From: Azoarcus taiwanensis
GTDB taxonomy: Bacteria; Pseudomonadota; Gammaproteobacteria; Burkholderiales; Rhodocyclaceae
Direction of reading: 5' to 3'
Assembly (NCBI RefSeq): GCF_012910885.1
Contig: NZ_WTVM01000002.1
Coordinates: forward strand, 1 to 64,000
Length of the DNA: 64,000 bases
A program made the position numbers and the translations under genes. Positions 18,213 to 26,535 of the stretch are shown one piece after another. The first letter of the stretch is position 1, and every line of letters starts with the position of its first letter. A model generated the notes under the pieces. That model was not told the DNA's origin. It saw nothing but the letters and a program-made list of their open reading frames with translations, and made no database searches.

Positions 18213-18656
18213 ATGGATACCTCATCCACAGCTGCATCCACTGAAGTCGAGCTTCGCCACCAGCTGGAAGACTGGGCGAAAGCGGTTCGCGCCAAGGATA
18301 TCGAACGCATCTTTTCCAATTATGCGACGGACATCGTCGCCTTTGATGCCATTGCCCAACTGCAGTTCAAGGGCGCCGACGCGTATCGCACGCACTGGGA
18401 GACCTGCATGACGATGTGTCCGGGCCCGATGATCTTCGAACTGCATGACCTTCGGATCACGGCGGGCGAGGATGTCGCCTTCGCGCACGGCCTCAATCGC
18501 TGTGGCGGCACCGGCCCGGATGGCAACGAGATGTCCGGCTGGATGCGCCTGACCGCCTGCTTTCAAAAGCAGCATGGCAAATGGCTGGTCGTGCATGAGC
18601 ACTTCTCCGCCCCGTTCGACCCCGAGAGCGACAAGGCTTTGTGGCTCCAACCCTGA
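18213..18656 (+). CDS. SnoaL/NTF2-like protein (ketosteroid-isomerase-related)
   Basis: 147 residues with the cone-shaped NTF2-fold pattern: EVELRHQLEDWAKAVRAKDI at the start, YATDIVAFD in the first strand region, and WLVVHEHFSAPFDP at the end. This is the YybH-like group, usually of unknown function, sometimes hydrolases or isomerases. AAGGAGA precedes the ATG. It is paired with the cupin gene upstream. A substrate cannot be inferred. Confidence 0.78.
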   Translation: MDTSSTAASTEVELRHQLEDWAKAVRAKDIERIFSNYATDIVAFDAIAQLQFKGADAYRTHWETCMTMCPGPMIFELHDLRITAGEDVAFAHGLNRCGGTGPDGNEMSGWMRLTACFQKQHGKWLVVHEHFSAPFDPESDKALWLQP

Positions 18657-18906
18657 TTCCCGCCAGATCCGAGAATCACTGCCATGATTGACCCTCGGCG
18701 CCTCGCCGCGCCGAGCGGCCCTCGATCGCTGTCAACCCCGAAGGCCTCGTAGACTTTTTCGGCATTCGTCGTGATTCTGCGCAGGTGCTCGATCGCGCTC
18801 CTCGTAGAATATGCGGGTGGAGGGACCTGGTTGGTGACGGGAATCGAGTTTCCAGAGCGGAATGTGATGAGTCGTCGGAAGTCCAAAGCGGAGTGAACTG
18901 CCTTTG

Positions 18907-19737
18907 ATGTTCCTGTACCTTTTCCTGGCGGCAGTCGCTGTCTTATTGCTTGCGCTGATGGCGCTTCGTCTTCGCGACGCCCTCGCGGACCGGGCGGAGT
19001 GGGTCCGTCTGGCCGCTCTGCAGCCGGCGCAGCCGGCCCTGTATGACCAGGCCATGGTTGCCGAATTGCCGGATCCGGCGCGGCGATTCTTCAACTTTGC
19101 AATCAAACCCGGCACGCCGTTGCTCTCCGTCGCCGAGATCGACATGGGCGGTGAGTTCAGCCTGGGCTCGCGCACCAAACCGAATTACCGCCCGATGTGT
19201 GCGCGCCAGATTCTGGGCGCTCCGCAGGGGTTCGTCTGGATGCTCAAGATCCCCGGCGCGGTGTCGCTGTCCGGTTCCGATACAGGCAAGTGGACGCACT
19301 TTCGCATTCTTGGCCTGATTCCGGTCGCCCGCATGGGGGGTGATGCCAATCATGCACGCGCTGCCTACGGCCGCTATGTCGCCGAGGCGGTATTCTGGAC
19401 GCCGGCCGCGCTCCTACCGGGACCGGGAATCGTCTGGGAGGCGCTGAATCAGGACGTCGCTCGCGTCACGGTGACACACAACGCGCTGTCTCAGAGCGTT
19501 GATGTCAGGGTGGACGCAGACGGCCGACCGGTCGAGGTGCGTTTCACGCGGTGGACCAATGCCAACCCCGAACGCGTGTACCGGCTGCAGCCCTTTGGCG
19601 GTCTTTTATCGGATTTTCGGGAGGTTCAAGGCTTTCGTCTTCCCTTCCGGGTCGAGGCTGGCAACCTGTTCGGAACCGACGCCTACTTTCCCTTCTTCAA
19701 GGCGCAGGTCAGAGCGGTACGCTTTCCTCATCGGTGA
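18907..19737 (+). CDS. DUF6544-type membrane-anchored protein
   Basis: 276 residues. One N-terminal membrane helix (FLYLFLAAVAVLLLALMALR) is followed by a soluble domain with the family's RFFNFAI and RWTNANPE segments; I recognise it as DUF6544 (formerly DUF6920-like). Function unknown. The preceding 250 bp (18657-18906) contain no convincing gene. GGAGTG lies about 13 nt upstream of ATG 18907, a little far. Confidence 0.65.
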   Translation: MFLYLFLAAVAVLLLALMALRLRDALADRAEWVRLAALQPAQPALYDQAMVAELPDPARRFFNFAIKPGTPLLSVAEIDMGGEFSLGSRTKPNYRPMCARQILGAPQGFVWMLKIPGAVSLSGSDTGKWTHFRILGLIPVARMGGDANHARAAYGRYVAEAVFWTPAALLPGPGIVWEALNQDVARVTVTHNALSQSVDVRVDADGRPVEVRFTRWTNANPERVYRLQPFGGLLSDFREVQGFRLPFRVEAGNLFGTDAYFPFFKAQVRAVRFPHR

Positions 19738-19883
19738 CGCAATCCCCGTGAAAGCTGTCATCGGTCGCCCGGAGTCCTTCATGACCCCTTGTTCACCATC
19801 CTTCTGGTCATCATGGCGCAGGCTACGATTCCATCTGCCGTTCCCACTCGCCAAGGGAGAAAGTCAACGAACGGAGCAGCACA

Positions 19884-20693
19884 ATGATGCGACTTGAAGG
19901 CAAGACAGCTCTGGTAACTGGCGCGGCGCGCGGCATCGGGGCAGCAATAGCAGCCGCTTTTGTCGAGAATGGAGCTTTTGTCTATCTCAGCGATATCGAC
20001 GATGCCGCAGGGCAATCCACTGCGGAGGCGCTGGGTGTGCGGGCTCGGTACATCCATCTCGATGTGCGCGAAGAACTGGATTGGCAGGCCGTCATGACGC
20101 AGGTTCTCGACGAACGCGGGGGGTTGAATGTACTCGTCAACAACGCAGGAATCACGGGCTTTGAGCAGGGCAACTTCGTGCATGACCCGGAGCATGTCTC
20201 GCTGGATGAATGGCATGAGGTGCATCGGACAAACCTGGACGGTGTCTTCCTAGGCTGCAAGCATGCAATCCGGACGATGCGCAACGCCGGGAGTCCGGGT
20301 TCGATCATCAACATTTCATCGCGCTCCGGTCTGGTCGGCATTCCGGGAGCTGCGGCCTATGCCTCGTCGAAAGCTGCGGTGCGCAACCATACCAAGACGG
20401 TGGCGCTTTACTGCGCCGAGCAGGGACTGCCGATTCGCTGCAACTCGATTCACCCTGCCGCCATTCTGACCCCGATATGGGAGCCACTGCTGGGCGACGG
20501 ACCAGAACGTGAACCGCGGATGCGCGAGTTCGTGCAGGACTGCCCGCTACGCCGATTCGGCCGCCCCGACGAAGTGGCTGCGGTGGCGGTGATGCTTGCC
20601 TCGGATGAGGCTGCCTACATGAATGGTGCGGAGCTGAACATCGATGGGGGGATTCTGGCTGGTGCTGTAGCGGCGCCAGCATCCTCCCGATAG
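19884..20693 (+). CDS. Short-chain dehydrogenase/reductase
   Basis: 269 residues, classical SDR. The NAD(P)-binding motif TGAARGIG is at residues 12-19, NNAG near 89, and the catalytic Ser...Tyr-x3-Lys triad appears as [20 protein letters not shown]. The Asp in YLSDIDD after the second strand suggests NAD rather than NADP. The C-terminal GAELNIDGG is typical of the cyclohexanol/hydroxysteroid-type group. GGAG precedes the start. No neighbouring pathway gene indicates the substrate. Confidence 0.87.
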   Translation: MMRLEGKTALVTGAARGIGAAIAAAFVENGAFVYLSDIDDAAGQSTAEALGVRARYIHLDVREELDWQAVMTQVLDERGGLNVLVNNAGITGFEQGNFVHDPEHVSLDEWHEVHRTNLDGVFLGCKHAIRTMRNAGSPGSIINISSRSGLVGIPGAAAYASSKAAVRNHTKTVALYCAEQGLPIRCNSIHPAAILTPIWEPLLGDGPEREPRMREFVQDCPLRRFGRPDEVAAVAVMLASDEAAYMNGAELNIDGGILAGAVAAPASSR

Positions 20694-20755
20694 TTTGCTC
20701 CACTGGAGATCTCGGTGCCGATCAGGCTTCGACGGATATTCCGAACCGGCCGCGC

Positions 20756-21160
20756 TCAGCGAATGCCAACCCGGCGCTGGTGCATGCGGATGTAGGCAGT
20801 GATGTGGGCCACCTGATCTGGTGTGAGCCCTTCGATCGGCGGCATGTCACCATACTGCCAGTGGTGGGCGCGAACGCCCTGGGCCACCGCCATCTGGAAC
20901 GCTGCGTCGCTGTGGTGTGACGGTTCGTAGATCTTGTGCAGCATGGGCGGCGCAACCTCGGTGCCGTTCAGGTCGGCGCCGTGACAGCTTGCGCAGTGAG
21001 TCTCATACAACGGCTGGCCAACGTTCGGATTCGGCATCAGGCCGGGAGTTGTTTCAGGGGGTGGCTGCCAGACTTGGGCAGCCACGCCGGTGGTCAGTGC
21101 GCCGAGCACGATGGCGAAGGCGGTTCGCAGGGTTTTTGGGCGGCGATGGGTGCGTTGCAT
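20756..21160 (-). CDS. Periplasmic monohaem cytochrome c
   Basis: 134 residues with a Sec signal peptide (TAFAIVLGALTTGVAA) and one haem-binding CASCH motif; the distal Met is probably that in GDMPPIEGL. AAGGA precedes the ATG. It is the last gene of a four-gene cluster with a CuA protein, an oxidase-like subunit I and a small membrane protein, so it most likely donates electrons to the CuA centre. Confidence 0.85.
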   Translation of the reverse strand: MQRTHRRPKTLRTAFAIVLGALTTGVAAQVWQPPPETTPGLMPNPNVGQPLYETHCASCHGADLNGTEVAPPMLHKIYEPSHHSDAAFQMAVAQGVRAHHWQYGDMPPIEGLTPDQVAHITAYIRMHQRRVGIR

Positions 21161-21178
21161 GAAGCGCGTCCTTCGGGG

Positions 21179-21385
21179 TTACGGTTTGTCTTGAGCGGTC
21201 GTAATGGATGGGGTCCGGGGTTTTCCCTGTGCAAGCAACACGGCCAGCCCGGCGAACAGCATCGAACCAACCCCCCACACCCACGCATAGCCGATCATGT
21301 CACCCCAGGGTGCGAGCGCGTAGGCCAGTGCGAGCAGTGCCCAAACGATCGCAATCGGCACGATGAGCCAGAAATCCTCGTTCAT
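21179..21385 (-). CDS. Small two-helix membrane protein of the oxidase cluster
   Basis: 68 residues with two hydrophobic helices (LIVPIAIVWALLALAYALA and a second around IGYAWVWGVGSMLFAGLAVL). A strong GAGGAGG ribosome-binding site is present. No family was recognised. Its position between subunit I and cytochrome c suggests an accessory or assembly subunit of the oxidase-like complex. Confidence 0.7.
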   Translation of the reverse strand: MNEDFWLIVPIAIVWALLALAYALAPWGDMIGYAWVWGVGSMLFAGLAVLLAQGKPRTPSITTAQDKP

Positions 21386-21413
21386 CAGTCGTTTCCTCCT
21401 CGATATTCGTACG

Positions 21414-23069
21414 TCAATGTCCGCCGCCGCCGGCCGCGGTCACCGGCAGGGCCTGCATCATCTCGAAGCCGATCGCCGTGAAGGCGTACATTGCGACCAC
21501 AATCACGAGCACCGAGACCGGACCGACCCAGGCCGTGAAGCCGGGTCTCACGGCGCTGCCCTGCCATGCCACGGTGAGATCGCGCAGTTCGCTTGCAGTG
21601 CGCCCGCGCGGCACCAGGGAGATCGCGACCCCGGCTGCGAACAACGCCAGCGCAGCCGCCATGATCGCGCCGCCGATGCCGACCGTGGCCATCAACCCTT
21701 GCCACAGGGCCGGGGCCTCGCTCCGGTAAGCCACGTCGATGACCCGACGAGGAACACCCAGATAGCCTGCGGCCACGCCGGCGGCACCAAAGACGAGCAG
21801 ACCGGCCAGCACGAGCCAGGGCATCCAGCGCATGAGCCCCGGTTGCCACATAGCCCGGCCGCCGATCGCGGGAAGCATCACGGCTAGTGCGGCCAGCAGC
21901 GTGAGGCTCACCGTGCCCACAGTGAAGAAGTGGAAGTAGCCGGGGACGAAGAAGGTGTCGGACAACAGCGGTGCGAGTTGCTCCTGGATCAGCACGAACG
22001 CGAACACGATGCCCAGGCCCATCGACAGCACCGCGACGCCGATCGCATTGGTCGCCGGGTGACGCCAGGGCAGCATCCGCATCCAGCCGAACAGGCCGCG
22101 TCCGCCCTGGGCGCGGGCGTGCAATTCAAGCGAGGCGACGATGATCAGAAATGCGGTCAGCGTCGGCACGCTGACGAACAGCGACAGCAGCGAGCCGGTC
22201 ACCCGCACCACGCCGGGCAGGTCCGGTTCGAGGAACATGTGGTACAGCGAGGTCGGCGGCACGAAGACCAGGTACATCGAGAACACGATCTTTGAGAAGC
22301 GATCGCCGAACACCGACTTGACGCCGGTGAGGTGGCGGACCAGCACGTACCACAGGATCACCGTGGCCATCAGTGGCAGGTAGTGCATGTTGTGGAACAC
22401 GATGTGCCAGTTGGTGCCGTGGTTGGCCGGCATTGCGCCCAGACCGAGCGCCCACAGCGTGCCGGGCAGGAAGGTGTAGAGCGCGGCGAATCCGGTCACG
22501 ACCAGGAAGCCGGCCCACGTGAAGAGCGCGAAGCCCACCCCGGTCAGGCGTTCCTGGCGGCCTGTGCGGCGCGGTTCGAGCAGGGTCGCGATCGCGCACG
22601 CTGGCACCACCATCAGGCCCAGCCCAAGCAGCAGGTAGCCGAGGTTGAACACCAGCAGTGCGTGCGGCGTCTGTGCGGCCATTGCAGGTGCGCCGTCGTA
22701 GAGCAGCGGCAGGCCCATGTGGGCGCCGCCCATGCTGAACACGAAGCCGGCGAGCATCAGGCCGAATCCGGTCCACGCCAGCCTGCGCCGCACCAGCCCG
22801 CCGCCGTTCTCGACCGCGCTGAAACCCAGGAGCAGGGCCGCCTGCGCGACAAACAGCCAGTAGAAGAAGATGCTCACCCCGTGCACGGTGAGGAAGCGGT
22901 ATCCCGTGTTGGGGATCATGTCGATGAGGCCGCCACGGGCAAGCGCGGTCAGCACGCCGCCGACAATGCCCAATGCCAGGGCGACCAGCGAGACGGCGCT
23001 CATCGCCACCAGCAGACGACGGTCCGAGGCGCCGAGCGCCGCAAAACGATCCCGATAATTGGTTTCCAT
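21414..23069 (-). CDS. Haem-copper-oxidase-like subunit I with an altered binuclear centre
   Basis: 551 residues and about 13 membrane helices, most like B-type (ba3) oxygen reductases; the segments GGRGLFGWMRMLPW and NVPRR-like GVPRRVIDVAY also match ba3. Low-spin haem ligands are kept (His63 in TVHGV and His380). CuB ligand His226 and the cross-link Tyr230 are kept (H-N-M-H-Y, spacing H-x3-Y), as is His277. But the HH pair reads Tyr276-His277, and the high-spin haem ligand in the VPGHFH motif reads VPGYFH, with Tyr378. So two core ligands are Tyr. It sits 2 bases after the CuA gene and has a GAGGTGG site. Oxygen or NO reduction cannot be assumed. Confidence 0.85.
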   Translation of the reverse strand: METNYRDRFAALGASDRRLLVAMSAVSLVALALGIVGGVLTALARGGLIDMIPNTGYRFLTVHGVSIFFYWLFVAQAALLLGFSAVENGGGLVRRRLAWTGFGLMLAGFVFSMGGAHMGLPLLYDGAPAMAAQTPHALLVFNLGYLLLGLGLMVVPACAIATLLEPRRTGRQERLTGVGFALFTWAGFLVVTGFAALYTFLPGTLWALGLGAMPANHGTNWHIVFHNMHYLPLMATVILWYVLVRHLTGVKSVFGDRFSKIVFSMYLVFVPPTSLYHMFLEPDLPGVVRVTGSLLSLFVSVPTLTAFLIIVASLELHARAQGGRGLFGWMRMLPWRHPATNAIGVAVLSMGLGIVFAFVLIQEQLAPLLSDTFFVPGYFHFFTVGTVSLTLLAALAVMLPAIGGRAMWQPGLMRWMPWLVLAGLLVFGAAGVAAGYLGVPRRVIDVAYRSEAPALWQGLMATVGIGGAIMAAALALFAAGVAISLVPRGRTASELRDLTVAWQGSAVRPGFTAWVGPVSVLVIVVAMYAFTAIGFEMMQALPVTAAGGGGH

Positions 23070-23071
23070 GT

Positions 23072-23767
23072 TCAGACCACCTCGATCGTTGCCTGCATCA
23101 CGTCGTGTGCAGGGCCGCAATAAATCGTGCAATACACGAGATAGCGGCCGGGTTCGTGGAAGGTGATGTCCATCTCGGTGACACGCCCCGGACGCAGCCG
23201 CACCATGCGTCCACCGCGCCCGAACTGGATCGACGCGCCGTGCGCGACGTCAAGCGCCATCATGCGAAAGCGGTAGGGTTGCCCGGCGTCGAGCCGCAGC
23301 GTGCCCGGCAGGTAGTACCACATGCCGGCGGCGAGATAGACGTCGATCGCTTCGTCGTCGTGCGCGTGGTCCGGGTCGTCCACTTCATGGGCGCCGTGAT
23401 CCATCGCGCCGTGGTCCATCGCGCCGTGCCCGTCGTCATGTTCCAGCGTTCGGGCGAGGACGCGCGGATGGACTGTGCCATCGGGCAACCGGTAGCGCTC
23501 GATGAACTCGGCGGTCATCCGGTTGAATTCTTCGGCGCTCGGGCCGTCGTGGGCAGCACCGTGCCCGCCATGTCCGCCGCCATGTCCGGCGGCGTGTCCG
23601 GCGGCGTGTCCGGCGGCGCCATGATCGTCACCGTGGCCCAGGCCCAGCAGTGCGAGCGGAGTCGGAGCCGCGCCGTAGGCGGCCCACAAGCCGTACAGCG
23701 AGACGCCGCCGAAACCCATCGCGGTGATGAACCCCCGCCTTGTCGTGAAATGTGATTTTTCTGCCAT
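23072..23767 (-). CDS. CuA-containing subunit-II-like cupredoxin with a Tat signal
   Basis: 231 residues. The N-terminus TTRRGFITAMG is a twin-arginine signal (Arg10-Arg11). A long His-rich stretch (residues 45-140, many GHG and MDHG units) may bind copper. The C-terminal cupredoxin holds a full CuA set: His176, then Cys213-x3-Cys217-x3-His221-x2-Met224 (CTIYCGPAHDVM). It should pass electrons from cytochrome c to subunit I, whose ATG follows by two bases. Start 23767 has AGGGA upstream. A Tat rather than Sec signal suggests export after cofactor loading or as an anchored, folded protein. Confidence 0.88.
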   Translation of the reverse strand: MAEKSHFTTRRGFITAMGFGGVSLYGLWAAYGAAPTPLALLGLGHGDDHGAAGHAAGHAAGHGGGHGGHGAAHDGPSAEEFNRMTAEFIERYRLPDGTVHPRVLARTLEHDDGHGAMDHGAMDHGAHEVDDPDHAHDDEAIDVYLAAGMWYYLPGTLRLDAGQPYRFRMMALDVAHGASIQFGRGGRMVRLRPGRVTEMDITFHEPGRYLVYCTIYCGPAHDVMQATIEVV

Positions 23768-23899
23768 GTGCTGTCCCTTGGTCGTCTGTCGACCCCACCG
23801 GATGCCGATGCTGTTGGAGTCGATCGGGGGCTGGATGCTCATAGGATTGAGATGTGCTCAGTCTAGGCAACAGAGATCGTCAGTACCCTGACGCCAGGG

Positions 23900-23913
23900 T
23901 TACGATTCTGTAA
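23900..23913. promoter_or_regulatory. Putative CusR/CopR-type operator A (upstream of the CuA gene)
   Basis: TTACGATTCTGTAA has the form TTAC-N6-GTAA and follows CGCCAGG. Closely related sequences occur upstream of the truncated copper ATPase and between the Met-rich gene and cusR, all inside one copper-linked region. Confidence 0.55.
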
Positions 23914-24025
23914 TCTTCGGACCGCCCCTTCCGCGATGTGGATCGCGAACGCATTCGCCCTAATGCCAATGCGTTCAATCGGCTCGAGCTGTTGCTGCGC
24001 CTCGGTCGGGTCAGGCGCGACCTGT

Positions 24026-24994
24026 TCAACGAGTAACCTCCAACCTCGCCCGGCGCAGCAGCAGCGAGTTGCCGATCACCGACAGCGAACTCGCGGTCAT
24101 CGCGACGACACCGATCATCGCGTCGCCCGGGCCTTTCTCGACCGGAACCGACTCGCCGGTCGCGATCGATTCGTCGACATGGCTCGTGCCGTCGACAATC
24201 TCTCCGTCGGTCGGCACCTTGGCCCCGGGGCGAACGACCATCACGTCGCCGACCGCAAGCTCGGCCACGGGCACTTCGACCTCGTGGCCGTCGCGCAGCA
24301 CCGTCGCGGTCTTCGCGCCGAGTGTGACGAGGTTTCGGATCGCCTGCGACGCGCGTCCTTTTGCCCGCGTTTCAAGGTAGCGGCCGAGCAGGTGGAAGGT
24401 CATGATGGTCGCGGCCATCTCGATGAAGGACGTCATCGGGTAAATGAAACCGATGAGCCCGATCACATAGGGCGGGATACTGCCCAGCGAGATCAGCACG
24501 TCCATGTTGGCGGTGCGGTTCTTCAGCGAACGCCAGGCGGACTGATGCGTCGCCCATCCGCCATTGGTGAACACCACCGGAAACGCGAATACCGCGACGA
24601 TGGCGAGATAGCCGGGCACCGGCTGCCAGAACATGTGCGGCACCATCAGCAACATGATCAGCGTGGCCGGCACGGCGGCAATCCATAGCCGCTTCTGCGC
24701 CAGCGCCAGATAGCGCTCCTCGGAGTCGGTCGCCTGCTGTTCGCTCGGGGGGCTCTCGAGATCGACGCTGTCGACGTCGTAGCCAGCACGTTCGATCGCG
24801 GCACGGATCGCGTCCGGCTGTGTGCGCGCCGCGTCGAAGCGCACCGTGACGCGGTGGTTGGCGATATTGGTCTCGACCCCTTCGATACCGTCCACCCTGC
24901 GGATAGAAGTCGATACCAGGCCCGCACAGTGGTTGCTGCTCATGCCGGGCACGGTCAAGAGAACCGTATTCGATGCTGTGGCTGGGGTGTTCAT
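24026..24994 (-). pseudogene. Internally deleted copper-type P1B ATPase
   Basis: 322 residues against the usual ~750-830. Present: an N-terminal heavy-metal domain with an atypical GMSSNHC motif (one Cys), the first four membrane helices, and the actuator domain with TGES. After EKGPGDAMIG the sequence jumps in frame to VAMTASSLSVIGNSLLLRR, which is the extreme C-terminal helix of such pumps. The CPC membrane motif, the phosphorylated DKTGT and the nucleotide-binding domain are missing. It cannot hydrolyse ATP. The start has AGGGG upstream. It lies between two copper-handling units with a shared operator type upstream. Confidence 0.85.
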
Positions 24995-25064
24995 GGACTG
25001 ACCCCTCGCGTTCCTCATGGCTACAGCATGGTCGAGGGCGGCTTTCCGAACGATTGCCCCGGGA

Positions 25065-25078
25065 TTACGGTTTCGTCA
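25065..25078. promoter_or_regulatory. Putative CusR/CopR-type operator B (upstream of the ATPase remnant)
   Basis: TTACGGTTTCGTCA lies 71 bases upstream of the ATPase start. Read on the other strand it is CGCCAGCC followed by TGACGAAACCGTAATC, matching operator A in both the CGCCAG element and the TTAC/GTAA half-sites, with one mismatch. Confidence 0.5.
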
Positions 25079-25213
25079 GGCTGGCGGGGCGTCCAAAAAA
25101 TGCATGTCGAATGCGTCGGGCATCATGGGGTGCTCGACCGGGCTGAAACACCGGGTGGGATGTCCGGATGGGGCGTCGCGCCGCATCCGGACCAGTTTGC
25201 GAAGCCGATCGGC

Positions 25214-25690
25214 TCAGCGGGCGGGCGACTGCGATTGCATTCTCTGCTCCAATGCCTCCATGCGCTTTTCCATCATCTCCATCCGTTGATGCATGGCTTC
25301 AGGGCCACCGCCTTTCATGCCCCCTTGCATCCCCATCATGCCTTGCATGCCACCTCGCATCATGCCCGGTCCCATCGGCATGTCGCCGGACATCATCGGG
25401 CAATCTGCCGGCATGGCCTGCATCATGCCTTCCATGTCGGCCATCTGTTCTTCCATGAGTTTCATGCGCTCGGCCGGGTCCTGCATCTGCCGCATTCGCT
25501 GCATGCGCTCCTGCATCGCCGAGATGCGGGCAGCGGGGGTGGCGCCTGGCGTGGCTTCGGCGCTTACGGCTTCGGCCGGGTGGTGGGCCGCATGGTCGTC
25601 CTGCTGTGCGAACGAGGCGCCAATGAGCAAGCTGCCGCCGAGCAAGGCGGCGAGGATCAGCGGTGTGCGATTGCGAGTGAGGGTTTTCAT
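25214..25690 (-). CDS. Met/His-rich periplasmic protein, probable copper-binding
   Basis: 158 residues. A Sec signal peptide (PLILAALLGGSLLIGASFA) is followed by DDHAAHH and then a long segment extremely rich in Met (MMSGDMPMGPGMMRGGMQ and similar) ending in charged coiled-coil-like repeats (HQRMEMMEKRMEALEQRM). Clusters of Met are typical Cu(I) ligands in the oxidising periplasm. It is divergent from cusR across a 164-bp region holding a putative CusR operator. No catalytic family was recognised. Confidence 0.75.
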   Translation of the reverse strand: MKTLTRNRTPLILAALLGGSLLIGASFAQQDDHAAHHPAEAVSAEATPGATPAARISAMQERMQRMRQMQDPAERMKLMEEQMADMEGMMQAMPADCPMMSGDMPMGPGMMRGGMQGMMGMQGGMKGGGPEAMHQRMEMMEKRMEALEQRMQSQSPAR

Positions 25691-25773
25691 GATAGCTCTC
25701 CTTCGAATGGGCTCTTCTCATGCATCTGCTTGCAGTCTAGGAGCACCAGGTCGACGCCAGGCTGACCGGAGGA

Positions 25774-25787
25774 TTACATCTTCGTAA
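25774..25787. promoter_or_regulatory. Putative CusR/CopR-type operator C (cusR promoter region)
   Basis: TTACATCTTCGTAA, a perfect TTAC-N6-GTAA site, preceded by CGCCAGG-CTGAC. It lies between the divergent Met-rich gene and cusR and could control both. Confidence 0.6.
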
Positions 25788-25854
25788 GGCACGGAGAATG
25801 CGAGCCCCGGGCTGGCACAATCCCCACCTATGATCCGGTAGAAGGAGCACCCAC

Positions 25855-26535
25855 ATGAAGATCCTGATCGTCGAAGACGAACCGAAGACCGGGGACTACC
25901 TGCGCCAGGGGCTGGGCGAGGCGGGTTTCGTCGTCGATCTGGCGCGAGAGGGTATTGACGGCATGCATCTCGCGCTCACCGGCGAGTATGACTTGCTGGT
26001 GCTCGATGTCATGCTGCCCGGCGTCGATGGCTGGACCATTCTGCAGGCGGTGCGCCGCGCGGGGGGCGAGATGCCGGTGTTGTTCCTGACCGCGCGTGAT
26101 GCGGTCGAGGACCGGGTGCGGGGGCTGGAGCTTGGCGCCGACGACTACCTCGTCAAGCCCTTTGCCTTTTCGGAACTGCTCGCCCGAGTGCGCACGCTGT
26201 TGCGCCGGGGCAAGAACAAGGAGCCCGAGGTGTTGCGTGCGGCCGATCTGGAGCTCGATCTGATGCGGCGACGGGTCACCCGCGGTGGCTCGCGGATCGA
26301 CCTTACCGCCAAGGAGTTTGGTCTGCTCGAACTGTTGCTGCGGCGACAGGGCGAAGTCTTGCCGCGCTCGCTGATCGCCTCGCAGGTGTGGGACATGAAT
26401 TTCGACAGCGACACCAACGTGATCGAGGTCGCGGTGCGTCGTCTGCGCGCCAAGGTGGATGACCCGTTCGAGCCCAAGCTCATCCGGACGGTGCGCGGTA
26501 TGGGCTATGTGCTCGAGGCAGACGAGCAGGCATGA
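25855..26535 (+). CDS. CusR/CopR-like OmpR-family response regulator
   Basis: 226 residues. Receiver domain with the acidic pocket ([11 protein letters not shown]) and phospho-acceptor Asp in [10 protein letters not shown] (about residue 51), Lys in [16 protein letters not shown]; then an OmpR-type winged helix ([12 protein letters not shown]-like segment and [14 protein letters not shown]). The KTGDYL and [16 protein letters not shown] segments are typical of the CusR/CopR heavy-metal group. Its stop overlaps the kinase start. Likely targets are the TTAC-N6-GTAA sites found upstream of its own gene and neighbouring copper genes. Confidence 0.88.
   Translation: MKILIVEDEPKTGDYLRQGLGEAGFVVDLAREGIDGMHLALTGEYDLLVLDVMLPGVDGWTILQAVRRAGGEMPVLFLTARDAVEDRVRGLELGADDYLVKPFAFSELLARVRTLLRRGKNKEPEVLRAADLELDLMRRRVTRGGSRIDLTAKEFGLLELLLRRQGEVLPRSLIASQVWDMNFDSDTNVIEVAVRRLRAKVDDPFEPKLIRTVRGMGYVLEADEQA

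Noticed and set aside
18563-18886. 107-codon minus-strand frame upstream of the DUF6544 gene.
   Set aside because: Its second half is antisense to the SnoaL-like gene and the first half matches nothing I recognise.
24096-24121. Repeated CGCGATGA words flanking the ATPase deletion junction, suggesting recombination between short repeats.
   Set aside because: Both copies are still present; a simple repeat-mediated deletion would leave one.
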